Shown: piece after piece, positions 26,048 through 38,740 of the stretch | How the letters are laid out: every line of letters starts with the position of its first letter | How positions within the stretch are numbered: the first letter of the stretch is position 1 | Source: Azadirachta indica | Lineage: Eukaryota; Streptophyta; Magnoliopsida; Sapindales; Meliaceae | DNA: 64,000 bases | Direction: 5' to 3' | Assembly: GCA_022749755.1 (NCBI GenBank) | Contig: CM040440.1 | Coordinates: 8,109,269 to 8,173,268, forward strand | The notes under the pieces: model-generated | The model's database searches: none | What the model was told of the DNA's origin: nothing | What the model saw: only the letters and a program-made list of their open reading frames with translations | Translations under genes and position numbers: made by a program

Positions 26048-26733
26048 TGTCACGTGCCCAACGGAGCGGCACGTGCAGTACCCTCATAGACCCCCATGTC
26101 GAGGGTAAGCCTTGTTAGCGCGTCGCATATCTAATTGGTTTCGGCCTGCCTCGGCCTCGTCAGTAGGACGGCTTCAGTCCCCGACCAGTTCGGGCAGGGT
26201 GGGTCTAAGTCCCCTGTACATAATAGCCCTTGGGACCAAAGCCGACTTTGCACCATGAAACATCAATGTGCTTGAGTTGTCACACCCTAGCACACCCAGC
26301 CAATATACGATCTCTCGTGCCGTGACATTCTCCCCCACCAAAAATCGTGCATGTCCTCGTGCACATGGCCATCTTCAAATTTTTTGCCAGCTCAATTGGT
26401 AAACCATCGAGGTTCTACCCTGCATACCGCTCCACTCATAACGCCCATCTCCCCCGGAACCTAGGTAGACTCCCATAAAGAGAACACGGTAATAGCAAGT
26501 CGTGCGGCCACGCCATCCTCGGCGTAAGGTGGTAGTAGTGCTTGGTGTAGATGAGGAGCTATGCGATTGCCTTTCAAACCACTATGCTCATCTTCCCCCC
26601 CAAGAAGACCCCATACCACGAGACACACACGTGGTGCGAGCACGCCCACATTCGGGGCAGCGTGGCGAAGGGTTACACAATAGGCACCCTGCTTTCCCTC
26701 GCCCAATTTTGCTTGCTATTATCCTCGGCTAAT
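26048..26733 (-). mobile_element. TRIM-like LTR element, 5'-truncated, minus strand
   Basis: On the minus strand the 280-bp LTR (26048-26327) has the same length and the same TGTCACGG...GTGACA ends as the LTRs at 49237 and 49995. The polypurine tract GGTGGGGGAGAA lies immediately before it (complement at 26328-26340). The internal part matches the complete element from its end back to about 49590. The primer binding site and the other LTR are missing. Divergence from the complete element is clearly greater than between that element's own two LTRs, so this insertion is older. Confidence 0.85.
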
Positions 26734-27519
26734 AGATAATTTACAAGTTATAATGGGCTATTATCCTCGGCTATGATTTATAATGAACTCACATCATTGT
26801 TTTGTGTGAACCAATTACTGGCCAAACTCATCAAGTAAGATAATTTACAAGTTAAATATGCGGTCTTATTTTACTAATTCATAAATCATAACAATACTAC
26901 TTCCATTGGAGGTACAACAATGTTTCTTGGCTGGACTTTGCTGCCTCTTATAAGTTGTTTTTGTTCTGCAATGAAAACATACTGCATTTCACTATACATT
27001 GTTACATTAGCTAATAAAAGAATGCCACGTATGAAAATTTTTTCTCGTATTACGTGATAAGAATTTATTAGGACGTATATTTATGACGAGGTACTCTCAT
27101 CCTATCCAACGCTTTCTCCTATATTTAGTTGCGAAAGAAAAGTGATTGAATTTATTAGGTTAAGGTAAATGCATATTTTTCTGACATCAAAATCTCTCTC
27201 TCCTGTAGATACGTGTGCATTTGCAATATGCAGACCATCCAATAGCCGATGACATGCTTTATTTCTCTGAACATGATACTGAACCTTCTACTGAAGGAAG
27301 GAATGCTGGCGGCCTACTCACGTCACTCTCTAAACGTTCAGTAGTCGTGAAAATTGTTCCGACAAAAATGAGAACTCTACTGAAGATTTCAGCATTGATC
27401 TCATATGTACAAATTGTCTGAATTTGTCTTCGAAAGGATAAGAGACTTGTAACTTTATTATTAATCCACTAGTAGAGGTTAAAGGAAACCAACAAGGAAC
27501 AGAGCATTACTTGGCAGGA
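26734..27519. other. Spacer with an unidentified exon-like frame
   Basis: A frame from about 27207 to 27421, preceded by a TAG acceptor-like site after a pyrimidine tract, reads VHLQYADHPIADDMLYFSE and ends in a stop. It has normal amino-acid diversity and could be a last exon. I recognise no family. The rest of the stretch is AT-rich without features. Confidence 0.3.
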
Positions 27520-27862
27520 TGTTCCCCGAGATGAAATAGTTTGTTACTGTGTAGTAGTGTGCTTTCATTTTTTCCTGTTTTGATCTTCCACAAAATGAAA
27601 GAATTTGTTCATCTCGGATAATAACAATATCTATGGTCTTTGAAAGGCATATGAATCTATGTCCAATTTCTGGAAATTTGTCAAAGTTACAAGAAACCTA
27701 AACCAATGTAAGCTAGACACAGAGCACATGTTTAGTTTTACCCGTTGAACGTGCGTTGTTGAGCATCTCCACTGTTTTAGTACAATAACCTAGTGCCTGT
27801 GACGGTTTTATTTGGGTCAACAGTGAAGTCTGACAATTCAATCTATTTTACTTATTAATAAG
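27520..27862 (+). repeat. Segment inverted-duplicated at 45290-46375
   Basis: This block matches the complement of 46375-46089 and 45339-45290, including TTTTTCCTGTTTTGATCTTCCACAA-type sequence, ACAGAGCACATGTTT and GAAGTCTGACAATTCAATC. It carries the uninterrupted version of a site that, in the other copy, holds a 749-bp insertion. It may derive from the 3' untranslated region of an unidentified gene. Confidence 0.85.
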
Positions 27863-27864
27863 CA

Positions 27865-30144
27865 TCTCCATGGTGAACCCGACCACATGCCATCAGACGG
27901 TCTGGCATATATTATGCTCGGTGCTTTCCAGAACATCAGCCTCGGAGTCTCTGTTAAAGCTTGTTTTGCTACTGTTTAATTGTTTTTATCCCGAGCATGG
28001 GATTGCCTCTTTTTACCCGACCTTGAATATGTCGCTTCACATTCGGAAGGTTGAACGGTTGCACAGCCTTTTAGGAGACCCGTCTCCTCGAGAAACGTTC
28101 GGCGCCTTCCGTGGGCCCCTTTTAGTTATTCTAGGATTGGGCCACCTGGCACTGTCCCATTGGGCTACCTTTACCGTCGCCGCGCAGGCAGTTGCCCTGC
28201 ACTTAAAGCCTCTGACACGGATAATCTGGGCCCTTATTTTGGACGGCTCCGATTAATCAGACTCGGGCATAAATGTGGGACTTTCCTTTCATTTCCTACT
28301 TTTTCCGCTATCTTCTCTCCCGCAGACGACTCCATTGCTGCGTATAAGGTACTCCTTGCCTTCTAAGTTTCCTTTGGTCTCGCTTGAACTCCTCCTTTCG
28401 CCGGACTCCTTTCGATCGTTAAGCTTTTCCTCCCCTTTTCTTGCTTACTCATTTCCATTTGTTGGGTTGTTCGACTGTGTTTGTCTGTTTTTCTGGGTTT
28501 TGTTCTTCGTGAGATAGTGTAATTATTTTGTGAAGCATGTATGGTTGTTTTGTTTTGAGGGTGTTTTCGAAATTTAATTTATATGCTAGGGCGTAGAAAG
28601 CGTTTGTGATTGCAGGACATAGTCAGGTAGAATTCTTGATTTCATGCCTATCGACTTTTGGAATTATTTCACTTTTCCTCTTTGCAGAAACGATGGCTTC
28701 GAAACAATCGGGGAGAGGGTCTGCTGCGGGAAAAGGCGCCTCAAGCAACCTTCAAACGTTGCTTGAGAAATCGAAACAAGGGAAGGGGAAAATGGGCTCG
28801 GGTCCTGGTCAGGCTTCCAAAAATCTCCCACGCGAGCAGATCAAGAGGGCCTCTCCAAAGCCTGGCTCGAAGGACAAGGGGAAGAGCTTGGCGGTGGTCC
28901 CAGAGAAAGGGCTTAAGATGCCCCCGATGCGGCCAGCAGATTCGTTGGAAAAGGGAGTGAGTCGATTGATTTACAGCCCATGAAGCGGCGAGACCGCATA
29001 GTCGCAAGCTCGGACAAGAGGTCTTTAAAGGGGGCGATCGAGCTGTTTCCCGTGGACCTGCCCGAGAATAAGCGAGGTGATTATGCCCATTTAACCGCGA
29101 CCATTAGCGACCTCAGGAAATTCATCACCCGTGAGGTCCATGAAGATATCAAAAATAAGCCAACGCAGTGTCACGGCACGAGAGATCGCATGTTGGCTGG
29201 GTGTGCTGGGGTGTGACAACTCAAGCACATTGATGTTTCATGGTGCAAAGTCGGCTTCAGTCTCAAGAGCTATTATGTAGAGGGGACTTAGACCACCCCT
29301 GCCCGAACTGGTCGGGGACTGAAGCCGTCCTCCTGATGAGGCCAAGGTAGGCCGAAACCAGTTAAATATGCGACGCGCTAACAAGACTTACCCTCGACAT
29401 GGGGGTCTACGAGGGTGCCGCACGTGCCTTTCCGCTGGGCACGTGACAGCGGGAAGCACTAGAGCTCGGCCGTGAGTGGGTTTATCAGGTTTAGTTCTCA
29501 TTCTCCTTCTCCTCTCTTTTCATATTATCTGAGATCTCCGTCACTGAAACAATTTTCCTTTTCGGCAGATCGCTGATCTCCTGACCCTTAACATTGAAAC
29601 GGCCAAAGGGAATTCATCCGCAGTTGCCTGGACTCAGGAGACGATCTCCAAGCTTAAAGCAGAAAATGAAGCGCTGCAGAATAGAGCCAAGGAAGTCGAG
29701 AAGAAGTGGGAACACTTTGAAGCCCAGCTATCCGAAGAGAGGAAGAAGTGGGGTTTAGAGCGTTCCCAGCTTGAGTCTTCAATATTTGAGTTGGCGGCTC
29801 GTAAAGCTGAGGTGGAGAGCGAGGTGGCCAGTGTGGATGAGCGCATTCAGAAGGCCAGGGACGATGGGGTCGATAAAGGTGTGGACACTGTCTACAAGAT
29901 CATCCACTTCACTGACCCTAGCTATAGCATCTCGTATGTTTACGATACTCTGGGTCGAGATCCTCCTGAGGTAAACACTCCCGAGTCCATATCCCGCGAG
30001 GCAGAGGCCACTTTTGAAGACGTTCTGAGGCTGGTGGTCAGGGGATCATTGCATCAAGGGTTGACCCGCAGCCTCATGGCCTACCTGTGTCCGAGGCGGC
30101 TCAGAATCCTTCCGTGTTGGAGCTGCTGGCCAGCGTACTTTTAG
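27865..30144 (+). pseudogene. Transposase_28-type antisense ORF, copy 2 (exons 1-2 deleted)
   Basis: The leader (27865-28630) matches the complement of 44430-43680. At about 28636 it jumps straight to the end of intron 2, so exons 1 and 2 of the four-exon gene at 41105-43471 are missing. Exon 3 starts at 28694 (MASKQSGRGSAAGKG) and breaks by a frameshift near 28950. It resumes at 28980 and is interrupted at 29169 by a 280-bp LTR. Exon 4 starts near 29569 and stays open to 30144: NSSAVAW, a long coiled coil with KKWEHFEAQLSEERKKW, then DTVYKIIHFTDPSYSISYVYD. The deleted domain holds the conserved Transposase_28 blocks, so only the Lys-rich and coiled-coil parts remain. Confidence 0.85.
29169..29448 (+). 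mobile_element. Solo LTR of the TRIM-like family, 280 bp
   Basis: It has the same ends and length as the LTRs of the complete element at 49237-50274. It is flanked by GCAG on the left (29165-29168) and GCGG on the right (29449-29452), a 4-bp target duplication with one mismatch. It splits the end of exon 3 of ORF copy 2. The internal region was presumably lost by recombination between two LTRs. Confidence 0.85.
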
Positions 30145-30149
30145 AACCG

Positions 30150-30439
30150 TTATGTCAACCAAGAAATGATAATACTTTTGTAACAAGAACTCGTATTTTT
30201 GAACTTGTATACTTCATGCGTATGTAATTTTTTGTCTGCAATGAAGAATCTATCATTTCCTTTCTAGGCTGGTCTCTGTATTTAAATTTTTTTCCTTTTA
30301 AGCATGATTGATTAACTTCTAGTAATCGTTTAGGTAATGTATCAGATCTTCCAACAGAATTCCTAATAGGTATCTTTCGAGGGGTAGAAATTTCTAACTC
30401 TGCAAAATTTCAAACTATGAAAATCCTCTTTTAACATTT
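30150..30439. other. 3' flank of ORF copy 2
   Basis: This matches the complement of about 41100-40870, downstream of the intact ORF (GAAGAATCTATCATTTCC, GGCTGGTCTCTGTATTTAAA), so it is the shared 3' transcript region of the element. Confidence 0.7.
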
Positions 30440-31875
30440 ACGCGTACGAAAATATCTGACCTGATTGCGAAACCTTTGATCACAAGCTCGGACAAGAGAG
30501 CTTAAAAGGGGGCGATTGAGCTGTTTCACGAGACCTGCCCGAGAATAAGCGAGGGGATTATGCTCATTTGAGCCCGACCATGATCCAACTCGGGGCATTC
30601 ATCTCAGCTGCGATCGACGAAGCCATTAAAAATAAGCCAACGGAGGAAGCGTCAGACCTCTTCCCTAAGTGGGCTTGTCAGGTTTAATTTTCATTCTCCT
30701 CCACTCTTTTCATATTACCTGAGCTCTCTGTTAGTGAAGCAATTTTTCTTTTTGGCAGCTCGTTCATGGCCTGTCAGTTCACGAGGAAAGGGCCTAAGGG
30801 AATTCTTCTGCTGTTCCCTTGACTTGGGAGACGATCTCCAAGCTCAAAGTATAAAGTGTAGGGCTGCTTGTCACGTGCTGGAAACTGATGCGGAATTCCG
30901 GCTACGTGCGGCACTTGAACAAGCTGATTACCACTGCTCAAGTAAGCCTTGATTTACCCCAAGATCAATTTGTGTGTGTGTGTTGCAAGAAATGGCAGTG
31001 AGCAATGTTAATTTGATGCTCAAATAGGGAGCAAAATGGAGAAGAAGAAGAATCACAACGTGAGAGACAAAATTGGAAGAGAGAATGGGTCTCCTTCATT
31101 ACATTTCACTATACAATATATATGTACAAATGGATGGCCATGATTCACTCTATGCAAGCACTTTCAACGGCCAAGATTTATCCACATTTACATTATTTAC
31201 ATGAAAATAAGAAAATATCCTACCTACTACCATTAAACATGAAATTGGGCCTATTGGATCACAGTCTAAGGAAACCAAACTAAGCTACTAAACCATGCCA
31301 TATGCCATCCAGCTTGCCCCCTTTGGTGTGCTTACTTGCCAGCCCAAATGATGTTTCAAAGGATGCTTGAGGTGGTTGCTTCCAAGGCCCACTAACTTGC
31401 TTAGCCTCTGTTGACATGGTAGGATGTCGGGCATGCTCTCGTCCCGCTCCGCTCACCCCCGAACGGCTCACGAAAACTCATGTCTGCTCGCGGGGCTACT
31501 GTTCACCAGCATACTGTTCATCCGCGAGTGTATACTCTCCGTCGAGAGGGTAGGCGACCCCGAACTTGGGCACGCTTGTTCTGCGAGGAGCGCGCTCTCG
31601 TGCTCTTGCTCTTTCGGTGGTTTCACTTCTGAATCGGCGGCACGTGACATGCTGAAAAGAGCCAAGGAAGTTAGAAGAAGTGGGAGCGCTCTGCAGCCCA
31701 GCTATCCGAGAAAGGAAGAAATGGGATTTTCAACGTTCCCAGCTCGAGTGAACGATTTCCGACCTGATGGCTCGCAAGACTGAGGTGGAGAGTGAGTTGG
31801 CCACGGTGGATGACCGCGTTCAGAAGGCCAAGGATGATGGGGTCGATGAAGGTGTGGACACTGTTTACAAAATTA
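30440..31875 (+). pseudogene. Transposase_28-type ORF, copy 2b (fragment split by an LTR-like insertion)
   Basis: A second partial copy of exons 3-4 follows copy 2 in the same orientation. Exon 3 end sequence lies at about 30480-30685, and intron and exon 4 start at 30690-30868. After the 781-bp insertion the coiled coil resumes at 31650-31875, ending in the codons for DEGVDTVYKI. It is full of frameshifts. At 31876 it is cut and joined to AT-rich DNA; exactly the same junction occurs at about 51236, so the two loci are direct duplicates. Confidence 0.8.
30869..31649 (-). mobile_element. 781-bp LTR-like insertion (solo LTR) with 4-bp target duplication
   Basis: Ends are TGTCACGTG and CACGTGACA (perfect 9-bp inverted repeats beginning TG and ending CA). 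Flanks are TGCT on both sides (30865-30868 and 31650-31653). The duplicate locus near 51012 carries one TGCT at the same point and no insertion. The sequence matches the complement of the 749-bp unit at 45340-46088. No ORF of note is present. The TG...CA ends and loss of an internal region suggest a solo LTR; a terminal-inverted-repeat transposon is the alternative. Confidence 0.8.
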
Positions 31876-32215
31876 TAATGATTAAACATATTTCTTACAG
31901 ATTTTCTTTCTTAAAAAGTTTAAAAATTGTGATGAAAACTTAAATTGGAATAATACTGGAAAAGAGGATTTAGCATATATGGTTAATTGATTACAGATAT
32001 CATTAATCTCATTACAATACGTGGATGTAATGATAATACATTTAATTAATTTTCGTAACAAATTAGAAAATAAAAATGAAAGTTATACAGTATCTACTTT
32101 TTAAGAAATACCTTGAAAATCCAATATATGAAAAGTGTAGGGAATTGAAAAAAATAAAATTGACTATTTTTCATTCTTTTTAAAGACCAAGCATAATCAT
32201 GAATATTAACATATG
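31876..32215. repeat. AT-rich segment directly duplicated at 51236-51573
   Basis: It is nearly identical to 51236-51573 in the same orientation (starts ATTATAATGATTAAACAT; contains TACTTTTTAAGAAATACC). It forms the common 3' junction of two ORF fragments. At 32216 the other copy switches to inverted HSP60 exon 8 instead. Confidence 0.9.
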
Positions 32216-32945
32216 TATGCGTATCTGTAAAACGATTTGAAGGAAAATTCCAAAATTCGCATGCAAAATTCGAAATCGGTTGTTTCGTACCGATGTTGTT
32301 TTCCATTGTCATTACTTTAGAATTTGACTATGAGTTCTCGAATTGAAGATTCAACGTCTGCATATTGTGACTTTTAAAAATATTACAAAAAAATACAATA
32401 AGATAATAGTAAAAATAATCGCATTCGAGTGTCTCCGAGCTTGAGTGTCTCCTATTATCACAATAAAGTATCATAAAATCAATTTCTGAATATCTAACTT
32501 GCATCGAGAACATTTATAAATTACTTGTTAAAGTTACGTAAATGACAATGAGTACTAGTTATACCTATCCTATATATCTTTAACTTATTCATGTACCACA
32601 ATTTTTCTTATCAAACTTAATTCAATATTAACTTTATTTTTTTTGTCTAAATACAAATATTATTATTAACATATCATATGTCACTAAAAAGCCCAAACAT
32701 TAAAAAAAAAACTTAATATTAATATACTTTAAACACTGACTCAATAAAATTTCTTTACTCAAAATTACAAATAATCACAAAATATAATAATTAATTGATA
32801 GGAAACATATCCGATAATTATAAAACACCTATCAGAGAAAAAGTTACATGAAAAGTGCAAAGACCATGAAACCTGAAAAATCAATGACATATGACATGTT
32901 ACCAATTATTGATAAAATCGTAAAATATTAGCATAGGAAGTAAAA
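32216..32945. other. AT-rich non-coding stretch
   Basis: No gene, repeat end or coding bias was found. The minus-strand frames at 32094-32312 and 32328-32513 are low complexity. Confidence 0.45.
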
Positions 32946-33450
32946 ATTTTTACTAATATCACCTTCACTGATACCCCTCGTAATCCTCACCAAGTAACAG
33001 CCTCTCAAAACTATTACCAAAATTTTCCCATGCATTATATTCATCAAGGAGAGAAGCTTGATTCACGAGTTTCAAAAATGTTTGTGGCCTTTCTCTCTTC
33101 CTCCTTCACTTCCTTCATATAGTGCAATTGATTGGGACGGTGCTTTTTCAGCCATGCTATTTTCTCCTTCCTTTCTGGTAAGGCCTTTTTCTTTCTTTCA
33201 GAAAGAAAACTCCTAGCTCTTTTTGTAGATCCGTATTCATTGATAAATGTAATACAAATGTCTTCTACTACCTAATAGTTGGAGTTGAGGGATTCTAAAA
33301 ATTGTAATACACGTCTATAGTTGGCATTAGATAAAGCATAACCTACAGGTGGAATTCCATCTCGAGAAAGTGGGATTCCCACCACAAGTTCCATGACTCC
33401 GTTTGTGTGTTTAGCTCTAAGAATTTCTCCTGCAGTCAGCTCCATCAAAA
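32946..33450 (-). pseudogene. Unidentified gene fragment, related to 47636-47839
   Basis: On the minus strand, open stretches read NGVMELVVGIPLSRDGIP, then a stop, then a Lys/Arg-rich segment with WLKKHRPNQLHYMKE. In a shifted frame follow LVNQASLLDEYNAWENFGNSF and LLLGEDYEGYQ. The last part aligns with the frame at 47636-47839 (NETSLLGAHDVRENFGNSY, LLGEDDEEY). Two independent copies of the same protein segment argue for a real gene family that I cannot name. It abuts the GSA fragment. Confidence 0.55.
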
Positions 33451-33539
33451 TTCAAAAGAAGGTGCTCCTCAGATGCCCAGATGCATTTTTCCCCTACCGT
33501 ATCATGTGAATTACTTGGCATCATAAAAGTACCCACAAA

Positions 33540-34187
33540 TCTCTGCCAAAACATTCTCTAGAAGACAAGGAGCACTAAAGCTGGTTCCTTTCTTCATATT
33601 TTCAGCCAAGGCCGCTAATACCTATGTTTAACTTGAGAGTAAGAAGACGAGTTGTACAAATATATACCTACTAATAACTGAAAGACTTGGATGACAAATC
33701 GAGAGAAAAGGACAAAAAAGAAATTGCAAATCTACCATAAGCAAGACAGTGTGGTATCAAGGTAAGTTATTTTATATAAGAGACTAAGAACTCTATCAGA
33801 AACTATTTCTGTAGCAGAAACAGATGTTAAAACATATTTTCACCAAAAAACTGCAAAGATGGCGGGAAAAATCAAGCATCACAGTAATTAAAATGTTCTT
33901 GCCGCAAGAAATGAAACCAACTGCAGGGCACAACATTTATGAATACTGAAATGAGAAGTTGATTATTAAATTATTGGAAGAAGAATAGAACCTGATCATC
34001 CACAGGACTGCTAAGCTGGCCCCCAAGACCCAACTTAGTCAATGTACTCACTGCCATCAATATCCCAAATGTGAGAGCCCTTGATAGAATCAAACACAAT
34101 AGGTTGTCGGCCAACAGATTTAAAGGCACGAACTGGTGAATCTACACCTCCAGGCATCAATTTCTACCAAAATTGTCACGAGCTAAT
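33540..34187 (-). pseudogene. Inverted GSA aminomutase fragment
   Basis: The minus-strand sequence matches 20770-21405 of the GSA pseudogene: the [13 protein letters not shown] exon (about 34163-33990), its following intron, and the start of the [12 protein letters not shown] exon. It breaks off after ENVLAE at about 33540. It carries the same premature stop after ECID as the other copy, so the duplication came after that inactivation. At 34187 it is joined directly to intron 11 of HSP60 copy B. Confidence 0.92.
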
Positions 34188-34199
34188 ATCTCACCTCTT

Positions 34200-37100
34200 T
34201 ACAAGACCCAAGCATTGACGGTATATAACTCATATCTGACACTTCAGTTACAACCTAAAGTTAACTAAACAGTTAGCATATATATTACATTAAGTAAGGT
34301 GAGAATTTTCCAAATTAACTAACCTGGCCTCCTGTGAAACCGACAAGGACATGCAAGATCGCGTTATTATCTTCTCTATTTACCATAGCTACAACGATAT
34401 AGACTTAGGTCCAAATAAAGAATCTACCATAACTAATTGATATATAAGACAATATTTGTAAAATTAAACTAATAATTAAATGACATAACATACTTTAAAC
34501 GTGCCCCTTTTCTTTTGTTAGCTAAAATCCTTCGTGCAACCTCCTTTGACATTAGTAAATTTTCATGCCATCCTCATGCTTAAAATTAAAAGGCAGTTTG
34601 AAAAACATAAATTATCATGTTCAGTTTCATTAATATTAAAGGTGGACAAAATCAAAGAATCAAACAATCTCAATCATCAATTTTATTTAATTTTAAATAG
34701 CATTGATTTGATTTCAAACTAAATAGTTTTCTTTTAGTTTTAAATAGTTTTAAAAAATTGAAACTAAGAGTTGGTAGTCATAAAATTTCAAACTTCAAGA
34801 GTGGTATATAAATTTTATTTATTAGTGAATATATCAACTTAAAATATTCTTATTCACAATTATTTAATATATAAAGGTGTCACTTTTAATTTATACTAAA
34901 TTGGAAAAAAAAACAAAATCATACCGAAACAAATCGGTTTAATATCCTTTACTGGTTCATTTTGCTTTCTTATTTTAAAAGTTAACTATTTAAAGTATCA
35001 AACTGAATTATGCCATCTTATAATTAGTATTTTTTCTATTTTTCCAAGACACTTCAGTTACCTGAATTCCTAGGGATTCCCGTTCTTGTGCAATAGATTT
35101 TACAAGCACCAAATTAGCTTTCTCAGCAACAATCAATAATGGCCGTTTCTGAAATTAACAAAGAAAAATTATTAATTAAACGTAACAAACAATATTCAAC
35201 TTTTACTTTTGCATACAAATCCTCTTACACAATTTGTCGATTTAATTGCTTGCTCAACGATATTTTTATTAAAAATTTTATGCTCGAGGATTAAAATGAA
35301 TGGATTCTCCAACCTCTGGCAAAAAGGCAACAAACAGTTATGTTATACCAATAACAATAAAACATTATACTTTTCAAGTATAAACAATGAAATCCTAATT
35401 ATGGATTAGGAAATGTATATTTAACATGTTATATTACACATAAAAGAGGATAGAGATTTAGGGATAAATTGAAATCCTTACACTTGTTAATGTTTCCAAA
35501 TCATCGAAGAAGTCAAGGGAAACAAAGCTCCAATCAAGTCGCATTCCATTATCAAACTCTAATGCATTACCCACTTTTTCATCAGGCTGCAATAGTTTTG
35601 AAGAACACGTAATCAAGGCTACCATTGCGAGATATTTGAATGACTCAAAAATTTAACGAAAAGAACCTAATATCATTATAAAGAAGGAAAATGATTTATG
35701 GGTGGAGAAAGAAAAGCACAATACATTTTCGCATATTATTTTATCATTTAGCAAAAAATCCTTGTGATTTATCATGTACAACTCATCCAATCATGTAAAA
35801 ACAAAAACAAAATCGGAAGATATTTTGTCATTGCCCTAAAGTATGTCTTATCTTATAACACGCCATGTTAAAATTGAAAAATGTTAAATTTAACAACTCA
35901 AAAACAGTAACATAAAAAGCATAATCTTATAAAAAAATTAAAAAAAAAAAACAAAAAAGGATGTTCCTATCTTGATTTGTCTCTTTTTAAAAAATTTAAG
36001 TTGGCATAAGTGAAGGAGTAGGCGTAATAAACATGTAATCAAAGGTAAAAAAATAATAATAAATAAATAATACAGCCTTGTCTTCTCCCCAACCCACCCC
36101 CCCCCCCCACACCAAAAAGAAAAAAAAAACACTAAAACACAAGCTCTTTTGTCTACTCTTATCTCTAAAAAGAGTCAGTTGTCATCAAACTCTCTACTAA
36201 TAATAATAATAATAATAATAACAGTTACACCAATAAATAGAATAGTAAAACATAGGCCTAAGTCTAAATCGTCTAACCCAAAACAAACTATTGATTTGAT
36301 TTTGTTTGGGTTTTTCAAAAATTTGAGTTAGATTGGGCTGAAACTTGAAATCTAACTAACCCAATATTTTTTTGACATTTGGTTTCCATGATGCCCATCC
36401 TAACCCAAATAGAACCATGCCCGCCACTTAGTTATATGCATGATAAGTTCTATAAAAGTAATAAACAGAGAAAGCAACATACAAGCTACATCATGCCAAA
36501 TGAATCTAAATTCTAAAACCCAGAGGAATCATAATGAAAGAATCCAATGTACATAATAAATAATTGATAGCAAATGAAGAGGAAAGGATGGCAAATTTTC
36601 AACAAGCAACTAGCTTACCATTACATAAAGTAAACCATCATCTCCAACTTTCTCCACACCCTGGGCTATGAGCTCTGCAACCCTTCTATCACTAACCGTT
36701 GTTGCAAGCTTTGAAGAGAAATGAAAAATAAAAATAATTGAAGCCATACACACGTCACAACAACCCATTGTCAAGCATAATCCTTCCCAATGAAGTACTC
36801 CTAATCTAAACTAAGCAAAAACTCATAATGTAAACCTGGACAATTTCTTTCTTTTGCCTAATCTTTAATGCAGTACGCTTTAAGTATTTATCGACTGCAG
36901 CCATTGCCATTCCAACCCCCTGACTCATATCATTGATACAGACCCCCCCTGTGAGCAGGGCCTTGTACCCCTCCTGATATAGAGCTCGGCATACAACAGG
37001 GGTATATTTGAAGCCTGCAAAATGTACGCATATAAAACTGAATAACCATCCATCCATTCAACCAAAATACTTGCTTACCACTGTTACCTCTAACAATGAC

Positions 37101-37335
37101 CCAATCCTCTTGAATCACATCACATGCAGGATTTTCTGTCTTACAAGGAAGAATGCCTTGCGGTATATCATATTCGTAATCTTACAGCACCAGCAACCAA
37201 TAACAAAATTGAAAACTAAAAGGTAAAATATAATAAGCAAATTGCCGATATAATAATGCATGAGTCACTGACTTTAAAAGGGCATTAAGAAACAAACCTA
37301 TCTTTAGCTGGATCATATCCAAAATCAATATCTTC
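34200..37335 (-). pseudogene. HSP60-like copy B (permuted, exons 16-end/3-end to 11)
   Basis: On the minus strand the exons follow copy D: exon 4 (about 37178-37080, VIQEDWVIVRG), exon 5 (37014-36836, 179 bp, open, GFKYTPVVCRALYQEG), exon 6 (about 36710-36620), exon 7 (35586-35482, 105 bp), exon 8 (about 35320-35230), exon 9 (about 35150-35065), exon 10 (about 34412-34332) and exon 11 (about 34255-34200). Several of these exons remain open. Upstream of exon 4, however, the end of exon 16 (EDIDFGYDPAK coding, about 37294-37330) is joined to the end of exon 3. The exon 4 acceptor is changed from GTAGG to GTAAG, shifting the frame. Exons 1-2 and 12-15 are missing, and exon 11 runs into a GSA fragment. 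Confidence 0.88.
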
Positions 37336-37339
37336 ATTT

Positions 37340-37924
37340 TTTTTTTTTTAGTACAAAATGGAGGTCATTTTCCGCCCAAATAATAGTGGAGGTTGATTTT
37401 CAATCGGATGTGAATTTTTTAGCGAAGGCAAACTAGATCTAATCCAAATTCTTGATGTTTGATAGATTTTTAATATCTGTATATTATATATGTAATGTGT
37501 AATATTAAAAGAATTATGTAAAATAAGTTTACTGTGAGATACATTTCTCCCAATCAATAATTCTAGAAAATAAAATAATTTTCTGATCCTTAATTTTTTT
37601 AATAAATCTTGAAAGAATTGTCTTATTTACTTATTTAATATCTTCTTACAAAGCAAAGATCCCTTTTCTTTTTTTTTTAACTATTGAGTTAATTTTTTTA
37701 TTATTATTACTATTATTTAAACATAATAAAATTATAAATTTATCATATAAGATAATTATAAAAAATAAAAAAAAAATAAAATTATACTTTTTTGGGGGAA
37801 AGATAGTACATTTATTTATTTTTATTATTTTTAACCTTTGGATAAGTGTAGGGATGGCAAAAATTTCTGCAGGATCGAGGGCCCGCCGGGGACCCGACTC
37901 GTTCGAGTCGGGGATTATGGGAGG
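37340..37924. other. AT-rich spacer with hAT-like end
   Basis: 37345-37540 matches 53545-53720 and 47225-47400 (GATTTTCAATCxxATGTGAATTTTT, ATCTGTATATTATATATG). A hAT-like start TAGGGATGGCAA occurs at about 37849, followed by a G/C-rich patch with GGGGACCCGACTCG. There is no gene. Confidence 0.55.
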
Positions 37925-38740
37925 GATTAATAAAAAAAATTTATTAAAAAATAGATGAATGTAAGGTGTGAGATGAAAGTTCTTTTAATTTTTATTAAAT
38001 GACCGAAATACCCTCTTTTCTGTTAAGTCAAGTAACGGTATCAAAAATTTAAGGGAGGTATTTGCCTATTTTTCTAATCCTAGCCATCTAATTGATAATA
38101 CACGATACCTCAGGGTAGAAAAGTGATAATAGCCCTCCTTTAAAAAATTTTATAACTTTTTAATTTCGTCAATTGAGTTGTTCATATTATCGCACAATCA
38201 TAATTCATAAATTCATAAATATTTACAAATTTTCAATTTAATCAATTTTAAAATTTTTTAAATTTATTTTCTTAATAAAAAATTTACGAAAATAATCAAA
38301 ACTAATAAAATTAAATAATTGTTAATAATTAAGATTTAGAACAATAAATTTTGATAAAATAAAAATAATCAAAATTTGTTAATAAATTAATTTGTTTTAA
38401 TATAATATTATGAGATTAGCAAAAAACAAATAAATTCTACAAGATTTTTTTCTCTTCAAATTTTATTTTTTATTTACCAAACAAAATATTTTTATGCAAA
38501 ATTTTCAAAAAATTAAGAAAATTATGATTGATTTAATGCATTTATATAACTTTATCAATTCAATTAAATAATTTACTACTATAATTATTTTTTCCTATGT
38601 ATATAAGTTAATAAAAATATTATAGTAAATGTATCAATCAAATTTTAATATTTTATTCTAACAAAATTTTTATTAGGTATAATTTTTTAAACATTAAAAT
38701 TTTAACTAAGTATACTCATTAAAAAAAATTATGAATAATA
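37925..38740 (-). repeat. Right arm of the large inverted repeat (AT-rich part)
   Basis: This is the complement of about 15950-15100; see that entry. The identity is patchy, with small indels and many substitutions, so the duplication is not recent. The block again lies on the upstream side of an HSP60 copy. Confidence 0.85.
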